Shown here: positions 34,455-43,602 of the stretch, one piece after another | Layout: each line of letters begins with the position of its first letter | Position numbering within the stretch: the stretch's first letter is position 1 | Source: an uncultured Paracoccaceae bacterium | GTDB taxonomy: Bacteria > Pseudomonadota > Alphaproteobacteria > Rhodobacterales > Rhodobacteraceae | NCBI GenBank assembly: GCA_913061275.1 | Contig: CAJXSR010000026.1 | Location: 1-46,953, forward strand | DNA length: 46,953 nt | Direction: 5' to 3' | Translations under genes and position numbers: made by a program | The notes under the pieces: generated by a model | What the model saw: the letters and a program-made list of their open reading frames with translations, nothing else | Told to the model about the DNA's origin: nothing | Databases searched by the model: none

Positions 34455-34922
34455 TTATTTTTCAAAAGCTTCTGGTTGGGCTTCGTGCGCCATATGATCC
34501 AGAACCGCATTCACAAAGCTTGCTTCGCGTCCTTCGGGGAAAAATGCTTTGGCGACATCAACAAATTCGCTAATCGAAACCTTTGGTGGAGTTTTGCCTG
34601 TAATAAGTTCGGCACCCGCTGCACGAAACAAAGCGCGCAAGGTTGAATCGATGCGATCAATCGGCCATTTTGCAACCAGTGCACGGTCGGTCATTTGGTC
34701 AATTCTTGCCTGATTATTCACAGCTTCAAAAAGCAAAGTTTCAAACAGGTTGACGTTGCCTGGGACAAATTCACCCTCTTCGATTTCAGCCCCAAACCGG
34801 TGGTCGATGAATTGTTCACGCACTTCTTCTAATGTGACATCGCCTGCTTCCATTTGGAATAGGGCTTGTACCGCATAAAGTCGCGCGGCCGATTTCATTT
34901 GTCTTCTATCAGGCTTGGTCAT
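34455..34922 (-). CDS. nusB: Transcription antitermination protein NusB
   Basis: 155-aa all-helical RNA-binding protein that with NusE binds boxA in rRNA leaders and supports antitermination. The N-terminal arginine-rich RRQMKSAARLYAVQALFQME is the RNA-binding helix with the R/A-rich NusB signature. The C-terminal EFVDVAKAFFPEGREASFVNAVLDHMA matches the conserved NusE-interacting end. It is the last gene of the ribE-ribBX-ribH-nusB run, and its ATG overlaps the ribH stop by 4 bp. ribH-nusB linkage is widely conserved in bacteria. Confidence 0.95.
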   Translation of the reverse strand: MTKPDRRQMKSAARLYAVQALFQMEAGDVTLEEVREQFIDHRFGAEIEEGEFVPGNVNLFETLLFEAVNNQARIDQMTDRALVAKWPIDRIDSTLRALFRAAGAELITGKTPPKVSISEFVDVAKAFFPEGREASFVNAVLDHMAHEAQPEAFEK

Positions 34923-35473
34923 GCCGTTTTATTACCATCTGTTTTGTTTGCTATAATGATATTCTCGGAGGCGGGTTTAAAACCGATCCCTTTTGAGGGC
35001 TTATTGAAGCGAATGCTCAGGGCAATCAAGTGCAAAGCGGCCTCTGCGGCACCGCCACCTTTGTTTTGTCCCTTATGATCCGCGCGAATGTCTGCTTGAT
35101 CGTTGTTTTCTACGGTCAAGATGCCGTTACCAATGCACAAGCCCTGTAACCCTAGTTCTGCCAACCCACGAGAACTGTCATTACAAACGGTTTCATAATG
35201 TGTGGTTTCGCCTCGAATGATACAGCCTAAGGCTACATAACCCTGGTATTTATTGTTATTACAGGCCAAGCGAATGGCAATGGGAACTTCCAACGCACCT
35301 GGCACTTCGGCCACATCATACGTCGCACCAGATGCAGTGATAGCAGTTTTTGCACCTGCCAACAGATTAGCTGCAATGTCTTTGTAATAGGGCGAAATAA
35401 CGATCAAAAGATGCGGTGGGTTTTGCGTGAAAACCGGTGCTGGTAACGTGTGATGGCTTTCAGATTGTGCCAT
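34919..35473 (-). CDS. ribH: 6,7-dimethyl-8-ribityllumazine synthase
   Basis: Penultimate step of riboflavin synthesis: joins 5-amino-6-ribitylaminouracil with 3,4-dihydroxy-2-butanone 4-phosphate. It is 184 aa, slightly long because of a polar N-terminal extension of about 20 residues. The substrate-binding VPGALEVPIAIRLA (58-70) and the catalytic His92 in RGETTHYETV are present, as are GLCIGNGILTVENN and the C-terminal KGGGAAEAALHL. ATG 35473 has AAGGA 9 nt upstream and lies 4 nt after the ribBX stop. An in-frame start eleven codons earlier would overlap ribBX and is less likely. It overlaps nusB by 4 bp. Confidence 0.95.
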   Translation of the reverse strand: MAQSESHHTLPAPVFTQNPPHLLIVISPYYKDIAANLLAGAKTAITASGATYDVAEVPGALEVPIAIRLACNNNKYQGYVALGCIIRGETTHYETVCNDSSRGLAELGLQGLCIGNGILTVENNDQADIRADHKGQNKGGGAAEAALHLIALSIRFNKPSKGIGFKPASENIIIANKTDGNKTA

Positions 35474-35477
35474 TGAA

Positions 35478-36575
35478 CTAATCCTTTGAAATCGGCTGGG
35501 TGCCAACTATTTCCAGTTGGTAGGCATCTAGGCCGATGAATTTGGGTAAAGGGGTATCTGTTAACAGAATGATCTTGGTCAAGCCAAGCGTAGACATGAT
35601 CTGTGCGCCTAAACCTGTATGGCGCAAAGTGCGCGGTTGGGTTTCACCTTGTACTGGTAGTTTTTCATCAAGATCACGAAACAACACCACAACACCGCGT
35701 CCCTGACTTGCAATATGTTCCATAGCATTTGACAGCTTATCTGTACGACCGGGGCCAAAGCCCAATGTATCTTCAAACAGGTTTTGCGCATGTGTGCGCA
35801 CCAAAACTGGTTCTGATGTGGTTATATCACCTTTGATTAAAACCACATGTTCAACACCTTCAGTTTGGTCGGTGAATGTTCGCATTTGCCAATCGCCACC
35901 AAATTCAGAGTTTACTTGGCGGCTATCAGTTTCGCGCACCAGATTATCATAGCGCAAACGATAGGCGATAAGATCGGAAATAGTTCCAATTTTCAGGTTA
36001 TGTTTTTGCGCAAATGCAATCAGATCAGGCAGTCGGGCCATTGTGCCGTCATCATTCATGATCTCGCAGATCACCCCTGATGGGTTCAACCCGGCAAGGC
36101 GTGACACATCCACCGCCGCCTCGGTATGGCCTGCACGCACCAAAACGCCGCCATTTTTGGCGCGTAATGGAAATACATGGCCAGGTGTTGCAATATCCGC
36201 CTCGGTGGTATTTGCGTCGATTGCTACGGCCACAGTGCGGGCGCGGTCATGGGCGGAAATACCGGTGGTTACACCTTCGCGGGCTTCGATAGATACGGTA
36301 AACGGGGTTTCATGACGTGATGAGTTTGATACAGACATCATCGGCAGGCCAAGGGCATCAAGACGTTCATTGGTCATGGTCAAACAGATCAATCCACGCC
36401 CATGCGTGGCCATGAAATTCACCGCTTCTGGGGTTGCCATTTGGGCAGGGATCACCAGATCGCCCTCATTTTCACGGTCTTCGTGGTCAACCAGAATAAA
36501 CATCCGCCCGTTGCGTGCATCGTCTATAATATCTTCAGTAGAAGAAATTGCACCGCTGAAATTTGTGTTTTTCAT
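35478..36575 (-). CDS. ribB: 3,4-dihydroxy-2-butanone-4-phosphate synthase with degenerate GTP-cyclohydrolase-like domain (RibBX)
   Basis: 365-aa two-domain protein. Residues 1 to about 205 are an intact RibB domain: DHEDRENEGDLVIPAQ (30-45), HGRGLICLTMT, TGISAHDRARTV and HTEAAVDVSRLAGLNPSGVICEI. They make the four-carbon riboflavin precursor from ribulose 5-phosphate. The second half aligns by layout with GTP cyclohydrolase II but has no cysteine at all, so the three-Cys zinc site is gone. VRTHAQNLFEDTLGFGPGRT replaces the usual metal-binding stretch. The cell must therefore obtain cyclohydrolase activity elsewhere. RibBX fusions of this kind are known from alphaproteobacteria. It overlaps the ribE stop by 4 bp. 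Confidence 0.9.
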   Translation of the reverse strand: MKNTNFSGAISSTEDIIDDARNGRMFILVDHEDRENEGDLVIPAQMATPEAVNFMATHGRGLICLTMTNERLDALGLPMMSVSNSSRHETPFTVSIEAREGVTTGISAHDRARTVAVAIDANTTEADIATPGHVFPLRAKNGGVLVRAGHTEAAVDVSRLAGLNPSGVICEIMNDDGTMARLPDLIAFAQKHNLKIGTISDLIAYRLRYDNLVRETDSRQVNSEFGGDWQMRTFTDQTEGVEHVVLIKGDITTSEPVLVRTHAQNLFEDTLGFGPGRTDKLSNAMEHIASQGRGVVVLFRDLDEKLPVQGETQPRTLRHTGLGAQIMSTLGLTKIILLTDTPLPKFIGLDAYQLEIVGTQPISKD

Positions 36576-37183
36576 GTGCTTTCCTGCATTTCGTTTAGAC
36601 GTGCTACGTAGCGGGCCAATGTATCTATTTCCAAGTTTATAGGGTCACCTACAACCAAATCACCCCATGTGGTTTCAGATTTGGTATGGGGGATAAAATT
36701 GATATCAAAATGGGGCCCATCCACCCCGTTAACCGTCAGTGATGTACCGTTAAGGGCAACCGAGCCTTTGGGGGCAATGAACTTGGCCAACTCAAGTGGC
36801 GCTTCAAAGGTAACGCGGGTGCTATCACCTTCGTCTTTTATGGATGTAACATGTGCTACCCCGTCCACGTGGCCTGCAACAATATGGCCGCCCAATTCGT
36901 CGCCAACTTTCAAAGCGCGTTCCAGATTTATCTTTGCACCAACCTGCCATTTAGCGCCTATATTGGTTTTTGATGTGGTTTCGGCTGAAATTTCAACGTC
37001 AAACCAGTTTTGTCCCTGATCCGCGCCTTTTTCAACAACCGTTAAACATACGCCGCTACAGGCAATCGATGCACCCAGATCAAAACTGTTATGATCGTAT
37101 TTTGTGTTGATACGCGCACGCAAATCACCGCGTTGCTCTAATGCAGCTACAGTGCCAATGTCTGTGATGATCCCAGTAAACAT
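36572..37183 (-). CDS. ribE: Riboflavin synthase, alpha chain
   Basis: Last step of riboflavin synthesis: dismutation of two lumazine molecules. It is 203 aa, the standard length. Two lumazine-binding beta-barrel repeats are visible: residues 1-97 starting MFTGIITDIGTV, with the catalytic-region SIACSGVCLTVV, and about 98-195 with ELGGHIVAGHVDGVAHV and SVALNGTSLTVNGV. It is the first gene of the minus-strand run ribE-ribBX-ribH-nusB, with ATGA overlap to ribBX. The upstream gap is divergent with kpsS, and I see no FMN riboswitch in it. Confidence 0.95.
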   Translation of the reverse strand: MFTGIITDIGTVAALEQRGDLRARINTKYDHNSFDLGASIACSGVCLTVVEKGADQGQNWFDVEISAETTSKTNIGAKWQVGAKINLERALKVGDELGGHIVAGHVDGVAHVTSIKDEGDSTRVTFEAPLELAKFIAPKGSVALNGTSLTVNGVDGPHFDINFIPHTKSETTWGDLVVGDPINLEIDTLARYVARLNEMQEST

Positions 37184-37388
37184 AGTTTATCCTTACGAAG
37201 CAGATATAGGAATTAGTCTTTCATGTGGGTAACGGCAAGGCAAGATGAAGTCAATTATTGCCTATTACGCAAAAATACCGATTTTTATGCTCACAAGACT
37301 GATTTTCTTAACATTTTTATAAATGTCGACTATGCCTGAAGCATGTGAATATATATGCTGATCGATAAGATGCGTTGACTGTAGGGTG

Positions 37389-38684
37389 ATGATGACAAAA
37401 ACCAAAAGCCAAGAACGAAAGTTTTTGTTTTTACAAGGCCCGCACGGGCCTTTTCAGTATGGGCTTGCAAAACAAATCGCAAAGCGCGGCATACCTGTTC
37501 ATAAGATTTGTTTTAATGCAGGTGACGTGTTTTTTTGGCGAGATCAAACAACACGTTCTGATTTTACGGGAAAAATAGAAGACTGGCCCAAACATATCGA
37601 AACAATACTGAAACAGGGATATACGGATATAGTCATTTATGGGGATAACCGTCCTGTACATATTGTTGCAATAGAGTGTGCTAAAAGAATTGGGATAACG
37701 GTTCATTTTCTGGAAGAAGGCTATTTGCGCCCTTATTGGGCAACATATGAACGTGAAGGCATTAATGGCGACTCGTATTTGGGGCAGGTCAGCATCAAGC
37801 AAATGCGGGCCGAGCTGGAAGGTGTGAACATGCAACAACCCTCTGCCCCTGTGCGCTGGGGGGATATGCGTCAGCATATTTTATTGGGTGCCGTATATCA
37901 TTGGCATGTGATGTTTCGGAATACGGACTTTCCAAATTATACTGCACACAGGGATAATTCTGTACGCAGTGAATTCAGACTGCACTTTCGAAAATTGATT
38001 AACCGTATCCCCCATGCTTTAAAACGCCGCTTTGCCACTAAAAAACTTGTGCGCAGCGGGGTGACGTATCATTTGGGCATCTTACAGTTAAGCCATGACG
38101 CATCTATCAGGCGCTACAGTAAATATTCTGGTATGGATGCTTTTATGCGCGAATGTGTTGAAGCTTTTGCCAAACATGCACCTAAGCATCATCATTTGGT
38201 TTTTAAAGCCCACCCGCTAGAGGATGAACGCAAGCCTTTGGCGGTTGTCGCAGATGATTTAGCGGCTGAATTTAATGTTGAGGGGCGCATCCATTATATT
38301 CGCGGCGGCAAGCTTGCTGGTATCCTTGATTTTGCATCCAGTATTGTGACCATTAATTCCACCGCAGCCCAACAGGCCCTTTGGCGCGGCCTGCCAGTGA
38401 AAACGCTGGGGCAAAGTGTGTATACAAAGCGGGAATTCACATCAAATCAGGAATTGGGGGCGTTTTTTGCCAACCAAACTAAGCCAGATTTGGCCGCATA
38501 TCGTGATTATCGGCAGTATTTATTGGCCACTTCGCAAGTTCCGGGGGGTTTTTATTCAAGGGTTAGTCGGCGACGTTTGCTACTACAGATTGTGGATTTA
38601 ATGTTATTTGAGAAAAATACATACAAAATATTGAAAGAAACAAGCGCGGCCCCTGTGCAACAGTCCATGCTGGGAAACGTTTAA
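37389..38684 (+). CDS. kpsS: Capsule synthesis protein, KpsS-like
   Basis: 431-aa soluble protein of the Capsule_synth family, predicted beta-Kdo transferase that begins the poly-Kdo linker on lysophosphatidylglycerol for group 2 capsules. Family blocks are FLFLQGPHGPFQYGLAK (near 13-29), DIVIYGDNRPVHIVAIE, FLEEGYLRPYWATYEREGING, FKAHPLEDERKPL and TINSTAAQQALWRGLPVKTLG. One catalytic module only, against two in KpsC. The start is ATG 37389 or 37392. It opens a plus-strand cluster kpsS, kpsD-like, kpsC that sits inside the riboflavin genes. No kpsMTE transporter genes are in the window. Confidence 0.85.
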   Translation: MMTKTKSQERKFLFLQGPHGPFQYGLAKQIAKRGIPVHKICFNAGDVFFWRDQTTRSDFTGKIEDWPKHIETILKQGYTDIVIYGDNRPVHIVAIECAKRIGITVHFLEEGYLRPYWATYEREGINGDSYLGQVSIKQMRAELEGVNMQQPSAPVRWGDMRQHILLGAVYHWHVMFRNTDFPNYTAHRDNSVRSEFRLHFRKLINRIPHALKRRFATKKLVRSGVTYHLGILQLSHDASIRRYSKYSGMDAFMRECVEAFAKHAPKHHHLVFKAHPLEDERKPLAVVADDLAAEFNVEGRIHYIRGGKLAGILDFASSIVTINSTAAQQALWRGLPVKTLGQSVYTKREFTSNQELGAFFANQTKPDLAAYRDYRQYLLATSQVPGGFYSRVSRRRLLLQIVDLMLFEKNTYKILKETSAAPVQQSMLGNV

Positions 38685-38766
38685 TTAAAACAAATACTAG
38701 CAAAATTCGCGTAATCTGCGTATTTTGCTTCAAAATGAGGCAGTTAAGACGAGAAGGGCAGGTTAC

Positions 38767-39900
38767 ATGTCACGTCGCAGTTCAAATTTGGTCCGCAATG
38801 CGGCCCTTTTCACTATGGCAATTACTATTGCAGCTTGTGGCTTGCCACGCGCTGGGCCAAACAAAAAAGAGATTTATGCAGGCAGCATCCAACGCCAAGG
38901 CAATGCCTATATCGTGTCGGTAAATGACAGGGTTATTCAGGCAACAAAACAAGCCCCCGCTATTGGTTTTGACCAAAAATTCCAACGCGCTGGCCGTATT
39001 GGTGCCGATACTATACGCCCGGGCGATGTATTGGCTTTGACGGTTTATGAAAACGTTGAAGAAGGTCTTTTGGGTGTTGCAGGTGTGCCATCTAATATTT
39101 CCGAACTTCAGGTGGATCAGGCAGGATATATTTTCGTGCCTTACGCAGGCCGCATTAAAGCATCGGGTAATACACCCGAAGCATTGCGCGGCGTTATTAC
39201 GCGCAAACTAGACAGCCAAACACCTGATCCGCAAGTGATCGTGCGCAGGTTGCCTGGTGATGGTTCTACCATTTCTATCGTAGGCTCTTCTTTGCAGGGG
39301 GTTTACCCGATTGAAGCGTCTACCTCTACTTTGTCCTCTATGATTGCTAAAGCGGGTGGGGTGACAACAGATCCTGAAAATACACGTGTGACTGTTATTC
39401 GCGGTTCACACACTGGTACGGTTTGGTTGGAAAACCTTTATGCTGATAATAAGCAAGATATTGCTTTGCGCCCAGGTGACCGTATTTTGGTAAAAGAAGA
39501 TAAACGCCGCTTTACTGCACTGGGTGCAACTGGGTCTCAGTCTTTGGTTGAATTCCCAGCACCAGAGATGTCTGCTATTGAAGCGATTGCCTTTATGGGC
39601 GGCTTAAATACCAGCCTTGCAGACCCAACAGGTATTTTTGTATTCCGCGATGAACCCGCTGAATATGCAAATAGTGTTTTGGGCAGAGACGATTTTGTGA
39701 CCTCAAAAAGATTTGCATATGTGCTGAATTTAACTGAACCAACGGGTGTATTCTTGGGTCGTGATTTTCAAATACGCGATGGCGACACAATTTATGTAAC
39801 CGAAGCCCCTTATGTAGCATGGACCAAAACGTTGACAGTTTTGACAGGCACAGTAGGCGCCGTTGCTTCCCTTGCCAATGCGGCGCAAGGGACAAACTAA
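38767..39900 (+). CDS. Polysaccharide export lipoprotein, Wza/KpsD-like
   Basis: 377-aa outer-membrane polysaccharide export protein. A lipoprotein signal ends at ITIAAC with the lipidated Cys24. The Poly_export domain (about 80-165) contains IRPGDVLALTVYENVEEG and the strand DQAGYIFVPYAGRI. Two SLBB domains follow, the first at about 172-250 (GSSLQGVYPIEASTSTLSSMIAKAGGV). A hydrophobic C-terminal end (TLTVLTGTVGAVASLANAAQ) could be the amphipathic barrel helix. ATG 38767 gives the lipoprotein start and has GGCAGG nearby, and is preferred to an upstream start at 38725. It is placed between kpsS and kpsC in one operon. Confidence 0.88.
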   Translation: MSRRSSNLVRNAALFTMAITIAACGLPRAGPNKKEIYAGSIQRQGNAYIVSVNDRVIQATKQAPAIGFDQKFQRAGRIGADTIRPGDVLALTVYENVEEGLLGVAGVPSNISELQVDQAGYIFVPYAGRIKASGNTPEALRGVITRKLDSQTPDPQVIVRRLPGDGSTISIVGSSLQGVYPIEASTSTLSSMIAKAGGVTTDPENTRVTVIRGSHTGTVWLENLYADNKQDIALRPGDRILVKEDKRRFTALGATGSQSLVEFPAPEMSAIEAIAFMGGLNTSLADPTGIFVFRDEPAEYANSVLGRDDFVTSKRFAYVLNLTEPTGVFLGRDFQIRDGDTIYVTEAPYVAWTKTLTVLTGTVGAVASLANAAQGTN

Positions 39901-39913
39901 GACTGTTGGTACT

Positions 39914-41986
39914 ATGACAAAATCCACAGGTGCGCCCCAAGACAAAACTGGGTCGCGCCTGTTTGTTTATAGTCTTGGGCTGGTTTTTCAGCGACGTGTG
40001 CGCAAAATTTTAAACGCACATGGCTGGTCGCTGAAACTTGGTTTGCCATTTGCAAATTCAGATGCGGTTGCAGTATGGGGCCGAAAAGGCCCTGCAAAGC
40101 GTGGCATGGCGGTAGCAAGTGCTTTCAAAAAACCATTGCTGACAGTAGAAGATGCATTCTTGCGCTCTGTCCTTACGGGCCGACAAGGGGCGCAATCTTT
40201 GGGGATCGTGACCGACTGGACAGGGATATATTTTGATACATCTCAACCCAGTGATATAGATAGCTTCTTGGAAAAAAGCCTAGATTTAAACGATGATGAC
40301 CTGAAAAATGCAGCCGATGAAATGGCCTATATGGGGCATTTGAAACTATCTAAGTATAATGATTACTCACAGCAAGCTGTTGAATTTAAGGATGAATATG
40401 TTCTGGTTGTAGATCAGACATTAAATGATGCCGCAATCATCAAGGGTGGGGCGGATGCACAGACATTTGCCAACATGCTTGCCTGTGCCAAGGCAGAAAA
40501 TCCAGACAAGAAGATTTATATAAAAACCCATCCTGAAACAGCGGCTGGCAAACGCTTAGGTCATTATACACAGGATGATTGTGACGGGCAGGTTGATCTT
40601 TTAACGTCGCAATTATCGCCATATGTGTTGTTCCAAGGGGCCAGTAAAATTTACTGTGTTACGTCACAAGTCGGGCTAGAGGCGATATTTGCAGGGCGTA
40701 AGCCAATAATTTTTGGCAGACCATTTTATGCAGGTCTGGGGTTAACAGATGATAGGGGCCCAACCCCTAAATCCACCTTGAAATTGAAACCAGAACAGTT
40801 GTTTTGGGCGACACATTTACAATACTCAAAATGGTATGATCCATTTTTTGAACGGGCAACTGACTTTCAAACAACGGCAACGATTTTACACGCGCAATCG
40901 CGTCAACATAACGATAATAAAAAGCCTGCATACTGTATTGGAATGCGGTTGTGGAAACGTGGATTTTTAAAGCAATTCCTTTCAGGTAGTGTCTCTGCGC
41001 CGCGTTTTTTTGATGACCCTCAAAAAGCAGTTATGGCGGCGAAGAAGGACAATGGCCGCGTTTTGGTGTGGTCGGGCAAGGAAACCCAAGTCTTGCACAA
41101 AGCATGTACGCAAAACCATGTGCCATTGATCCGCGTCGAAGATGGCTTTTTGCGGTCTGTCGGACTGGGTGCAAAACTTGTGGCCCCTGTCTCATTAGCG
41201 TTTGACGACACAGGCATATATTATGACCCAACACGCCCCAGCCAATTAGAGCGGCTGATAAATGCCTCGGTCAGTTTGTCTGAAATAGAATTGACCCGCG
41301 CAAAAGCGGTTCAAGATCGCATTGTGGCATTAAAGATGACCAAATATAATTTGACACATTCATCGGTCACTTTGAATGCGCAAAAAGGCCAACAGGTTAT
41401 TCTGGTTCCAGGGCAAGTTGAAAATGATGCTTCGATTTTTAAAGGGGCAGCACAGGTTAAAACCAACCTAGATTTATTACAAGCCGCACGCGCTGATTTT
41501 CCAGACGCGTACATTGTTTTCAAACCACACCCCGATGTAGAAGCTGGATTGCGAAAGGGTGTGGTTTCAACCGAACAAGCCAACCTATACGCCGATTTTA
41601 TTGCAAGTGACTGCAATATGGCTGATTTACTGGATCAAGTTGACCGCATTGCCACGATAACCTCGCTTGCAGGTTTTGAGGGCTTGATGCGCGGCAAACA
41701 GGTTACCTGTTACGGTAATCCGTTTTACAGTTGTTGGGGGCTGACAGATGATCGGGGTGATAAACTTGATCGGCGTATCGCCCGCCCGAACCTTACGGCA
41801 CTGATACATGCCTGCCTGATTAAATATCCGCGCTATTGGGATCCTGTCACGCATAAACCATGCCCGATTGAGGTTGTGGTAGAGCGGTTTGAAAAGGGTG
41901 AAATGCAGTCTAAACGTGGTGGTTCCATGCGTTTGTTAGCCAAGCTGCAAGGGGTGTTTGCAAGCTACGCGTATTTGTGGCGTTAA
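39914..41986 (+). CDS. kpsC: Capsule synthesis protein, KpsC-like double Kdo transferase
   Basis: 690-aa protein with two tandem Capsule_synth modules, about 15-320 and 335-680. Matching blocks recur: VEDAFLRSV and VEDGFLRSVGLG; QTLNDAAIIKGG and QVENDASIFKGA; KTHPE and KPHPD; GLTDDRG twice. In KpsC the two modules add alternating beta-2,4 and beta-2,7 Kdo residues to the capsule linker. The first module has VEDAFLRS where Gly is usual. ATG 39914 starts 13 nt after the export lipoprotein gene and is chosen over a frame open upstream into that gene. Its end overlaps the convergent ribD by 4 bp. Confidence 0.88.
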   Translation: MTKSTGAPQDKTGSRLFVYSLGLVFQRRVRKILNAHGWSLKLGLPFANSDAVAVWGRKGPAKRGMAVASAFKKPLLTVEDAFLRSVLTGRQGAQSLGIVTDWTGIYFDTSQPSDIDSFLEKSLDLNDDDLKNAADEMAYMGHLKLSKYNDYSQQAVEFKDEYVLVVDQTLNDAAIIKGGADAQTFANMLACAKAENPDKKIYIKTHPETAAGKRLGHYTQDDCDGQVDLLTSQLSPYVLFQGASKIYCVTSQVGLEAIFAGRKPIIFGRPFYAGLGLTDDRGPTPKSTLKLKPEQLFWATHLQYSKWYDPFFERATDFQTTATILHAQSRQHNDNKKPAYCIGMRLWKRGFLKQFLSGSVSAPRFFDDPQKAVMAAKKDNGRVLVWSGKETQVLHKACTQNHVPLIRVEDGFLRSVGLGAKLVAPVSLAFDDTGIYYDPTRPSQLERLINASVSLSEIELTRAKAVQDRIVALKMTKYNLTHSSVTLNAQKGQQVILVPGQVENDASIFKGAAQVKTNLDLLQAARADFPDAYIVFKPHPDVEAGLRKGVVSTEQANLYADFIASDCNMADLLDQVDRIATITSLAGFEGLMRGKQVTCYGNPFYSCWGLTDDRGDKLDRRIARPNLTALIHACLIKYPRYWDPVTHKPCPIEVVVERFEKGEMQSKRGGSMRLLAKLQGVFASYAYLWR

Positions 41987-43089
41987 CTTCTTGCGGGCAC
42001 CCATTCAGACATAAGTTCACCACCGATACGTCTTTGTGATACAAGTGTAAATCGCGGCGCCTTGGCAAGTGTCGTGACGCCCAATGGCCCCAAATTTGGG
42101 GTGCCATCCGGGCCAATAGCAACGCCTGCGGTAAAACTTATAAGGCGGTCAACAAAGCCCGCTTTAATCAAAGAGGCCGCCAACTTGCCACCGCCCTCAC
42201 AAAACATACGTGTGATGCCTTTGTTGGCAATATTCGCAAGCGCATCCGTTAAAGATAGATACGCACCTTCTTGGGCACACTCTATTAAAACCGCCCCTGT
42301 CTGGCCCCAGTCCGCTTGTGCTTGCACGGTTGCATTTGGCCCATGACACATCCAAACATCAGAAGCATGTGCCGTTTTTGCCAATATACTGTCTGGTGGG
42401 GTGGATAGAGTGCTATCAAGTACAATGCGCACAGGTTTTCGTTGTTCCAGCCCATTGATGCGAACGTTCAGGCTTGGGTTATCGACCAGACTTGTACCAC
42501 TTCCCACCATGACCGCATCATGTGTTGCGCGTAGATAATGCACATATTGGCGTGCATCAACCCCAGTAATCCATTGGCTTTCGCCCGAACATGTGGCGAT
42601 TTTACCGTCAAGACTGCTTGCTAGTTTTAGGGTGATGGCAGGGCGGCCTTGCGTGATCCGCGTTAAAAAACCGATGTTGGCCTGTTGCGCCTCGGCTTCT
42701 AATACACCGCAAATAACCTTTATGCCTGCGGCCCTTAGGGCTGCAAAACCTTTGCCCGCAACGCGTGTATCTGGATCACCCGTTGCGGCTACAACACGTG
42801 CAATACCTGCATCAATTAAAGCATTGGCGCAGGGCGGCGTTTTTCCTAAATGCGCACAGGGTTCCAAGGTTACATAGGCAGTTGCCCCATTTGATGCTGT
42901 AGTTGCTTGATCCAAGGCCATACGTTCAGCATGGGGGCGGCCGCCCGGTTGTGTCCAACCGCGCCCGACAACGCGCCCATCTTTGACGATCACACACCCT
43001 ACCGCAGGATTGGGCCATGTCAGCCCTAAGCCGCGTGCCCCAAGTGCTAAAGCCAAATGCATCCAGCGTTCATCGTCTGACTGCTGCAT
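41983..43089 (-). CDS. ribD: Bifunctional riboflavin deaminase/reductase RibD
   Basis: Deaminates and then reduces the pyrimidine intermediate of riboflavin synthesis. It is 368 aa, full length. The zinc deaminase domain (1-about 140) has HAE (53-55) and LEPCAHLGKTPPC (C78, C87). The reductase domain (about 147-360) starts PAITLKLASSLDGKIAT with the NADPH-binding family pattern and ends with FCEGGGKLAASLI. It follows nrdR on the minus strand with a 9-bp gap, the usual nrdR-ribD linkage. The kps cluster (37389-41986) separates it from ribE. Confidence 0.94.
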   Translation of the reverse strand: MQQSDDERWMHLALALGARGLGLTWPNPAVGCVIVKDGRVVGRGWTQPGGRPHAERMALDQATTASNGATAYVTLEPCAHLGKTPPCANALIDAGIARVVAATGDPDTRVAGKGFAALRAAGIKVICGVLEAEAQQANIGFLTRITQGRPAITLKLASSLDGKIATCSGESQWITGVDARQYVHYLRATHDAVMVGSGTSLVDNPSLNVRINGLEQRKPVRIVLDSTLSTPPDSILAKTAHASDVWMCHGPNATVQAQADWGQTGAVLIECAQEGAYLSLTDALANIANKGITRMFCEGGGKLAASLIKAGFVDRLISFTAGVAIGPDGTPNLGPLGVTTLAKAPRFTLVSQRRIGGELMSEWVPARS

Positions 43090-43098
43090 GGTATATCT

Positions 43099-43566
43099 CT
43101 AGTCATCTGATGGGGTTGGTGGGCGTAATTCGTGTACAAAATCTTCGAAATCATCGGCTGCCTGAAAGTTTTTGTAGACCGATGCAAACCGCACATATGC
43201 CACCGTATCAACACGAGCCAGCGTATCCATAACAATTTCACCAATTTTATCACTGTTGATGTCGCTGTCACCCATACTTTCCAGTCGGCGCACAATGCCA
43301 GAAATCATCTGTTCAACGCGATCAGGCTCAACCGGGCGTTTTTGTAAGGCCATACGAATGGATCTTGCCAGTTTATCACGGTCAAAGTCTTCGCGCTTGC
43401 CGTTCTTTTTAATCACCACCAAATCACGCAACTGTACGCGTTCATAGCTGGTAAACCGCCCTGCACAAGATGGGCATAAACGGCGGCGCCGTATTGCTGC
43501 ATGATCTTCAGCTGGGCGTGAATCTTTGACTTGTGTGTCGGTGTTTCCACAAAATGGGCATCTCAT
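43099..43566 (-). CDS. nrdR: Transcriptional repressor NrdR
   Basis: 155-aa repressor of ribonucleotide reductase genes. The N-terminal zinc ribbon has CPFC (C3, C6) and LCPSC (C31, C34), with [17 protein letters not shown] between. The ATP-cone domain (about 49-139) starts [29 protein letters not shown] and senses ATP/dATP. It forms a minus-strand unit with ribD. A perfect DnaA-box 9-mer lies 28 bp upstream of its start (43594-43602). Confidence 0.96.
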   Translation of the reverse strand: MRCPFCGNTDTQVKDSRPAEDHAAIRRRRLCPSCAGRFTSYERVQLRDLVVIKKNGKREDFDRDKLARSIRMALQKRPVEPDRVEQMISGIVRRLESMGDSDINSDKIGEIVMDTLARVDTVAYVRFASVYKNFQAADDFEDFVHELRPPTPSDD

Positions 43567-43593
43567 AGCCAGTCCTCAATATTTTTTTATTAT

Positions 43594-43602
43594 TGTGGAT
43601 AA
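43594..43602 (-). promoter_or_regulatory. Single DnaA-box match upstream of nrdR
   Basis: TTATCCACA on the minus strand is an exact consensus DnaA box, 28 bp upstream of the nrdR start. A single 9-mer is expected by chance about once in three windows of this size, so its meaning is uncertain. A link between DnaA and nucleotide-pool genes is known in other bacteria. Confidence 0.35.

Noticed and set aside
35478-36575. Bifunctional RibBA with working GTP cyclohydrolase II
   Set aside because: No cysteines in the second domain, so the zinc site is missing.
37184-37388. FMN riboswitch upstream of ribE
   Set aside because: The conserved FMN-element sequence blocks are not present in the gap.
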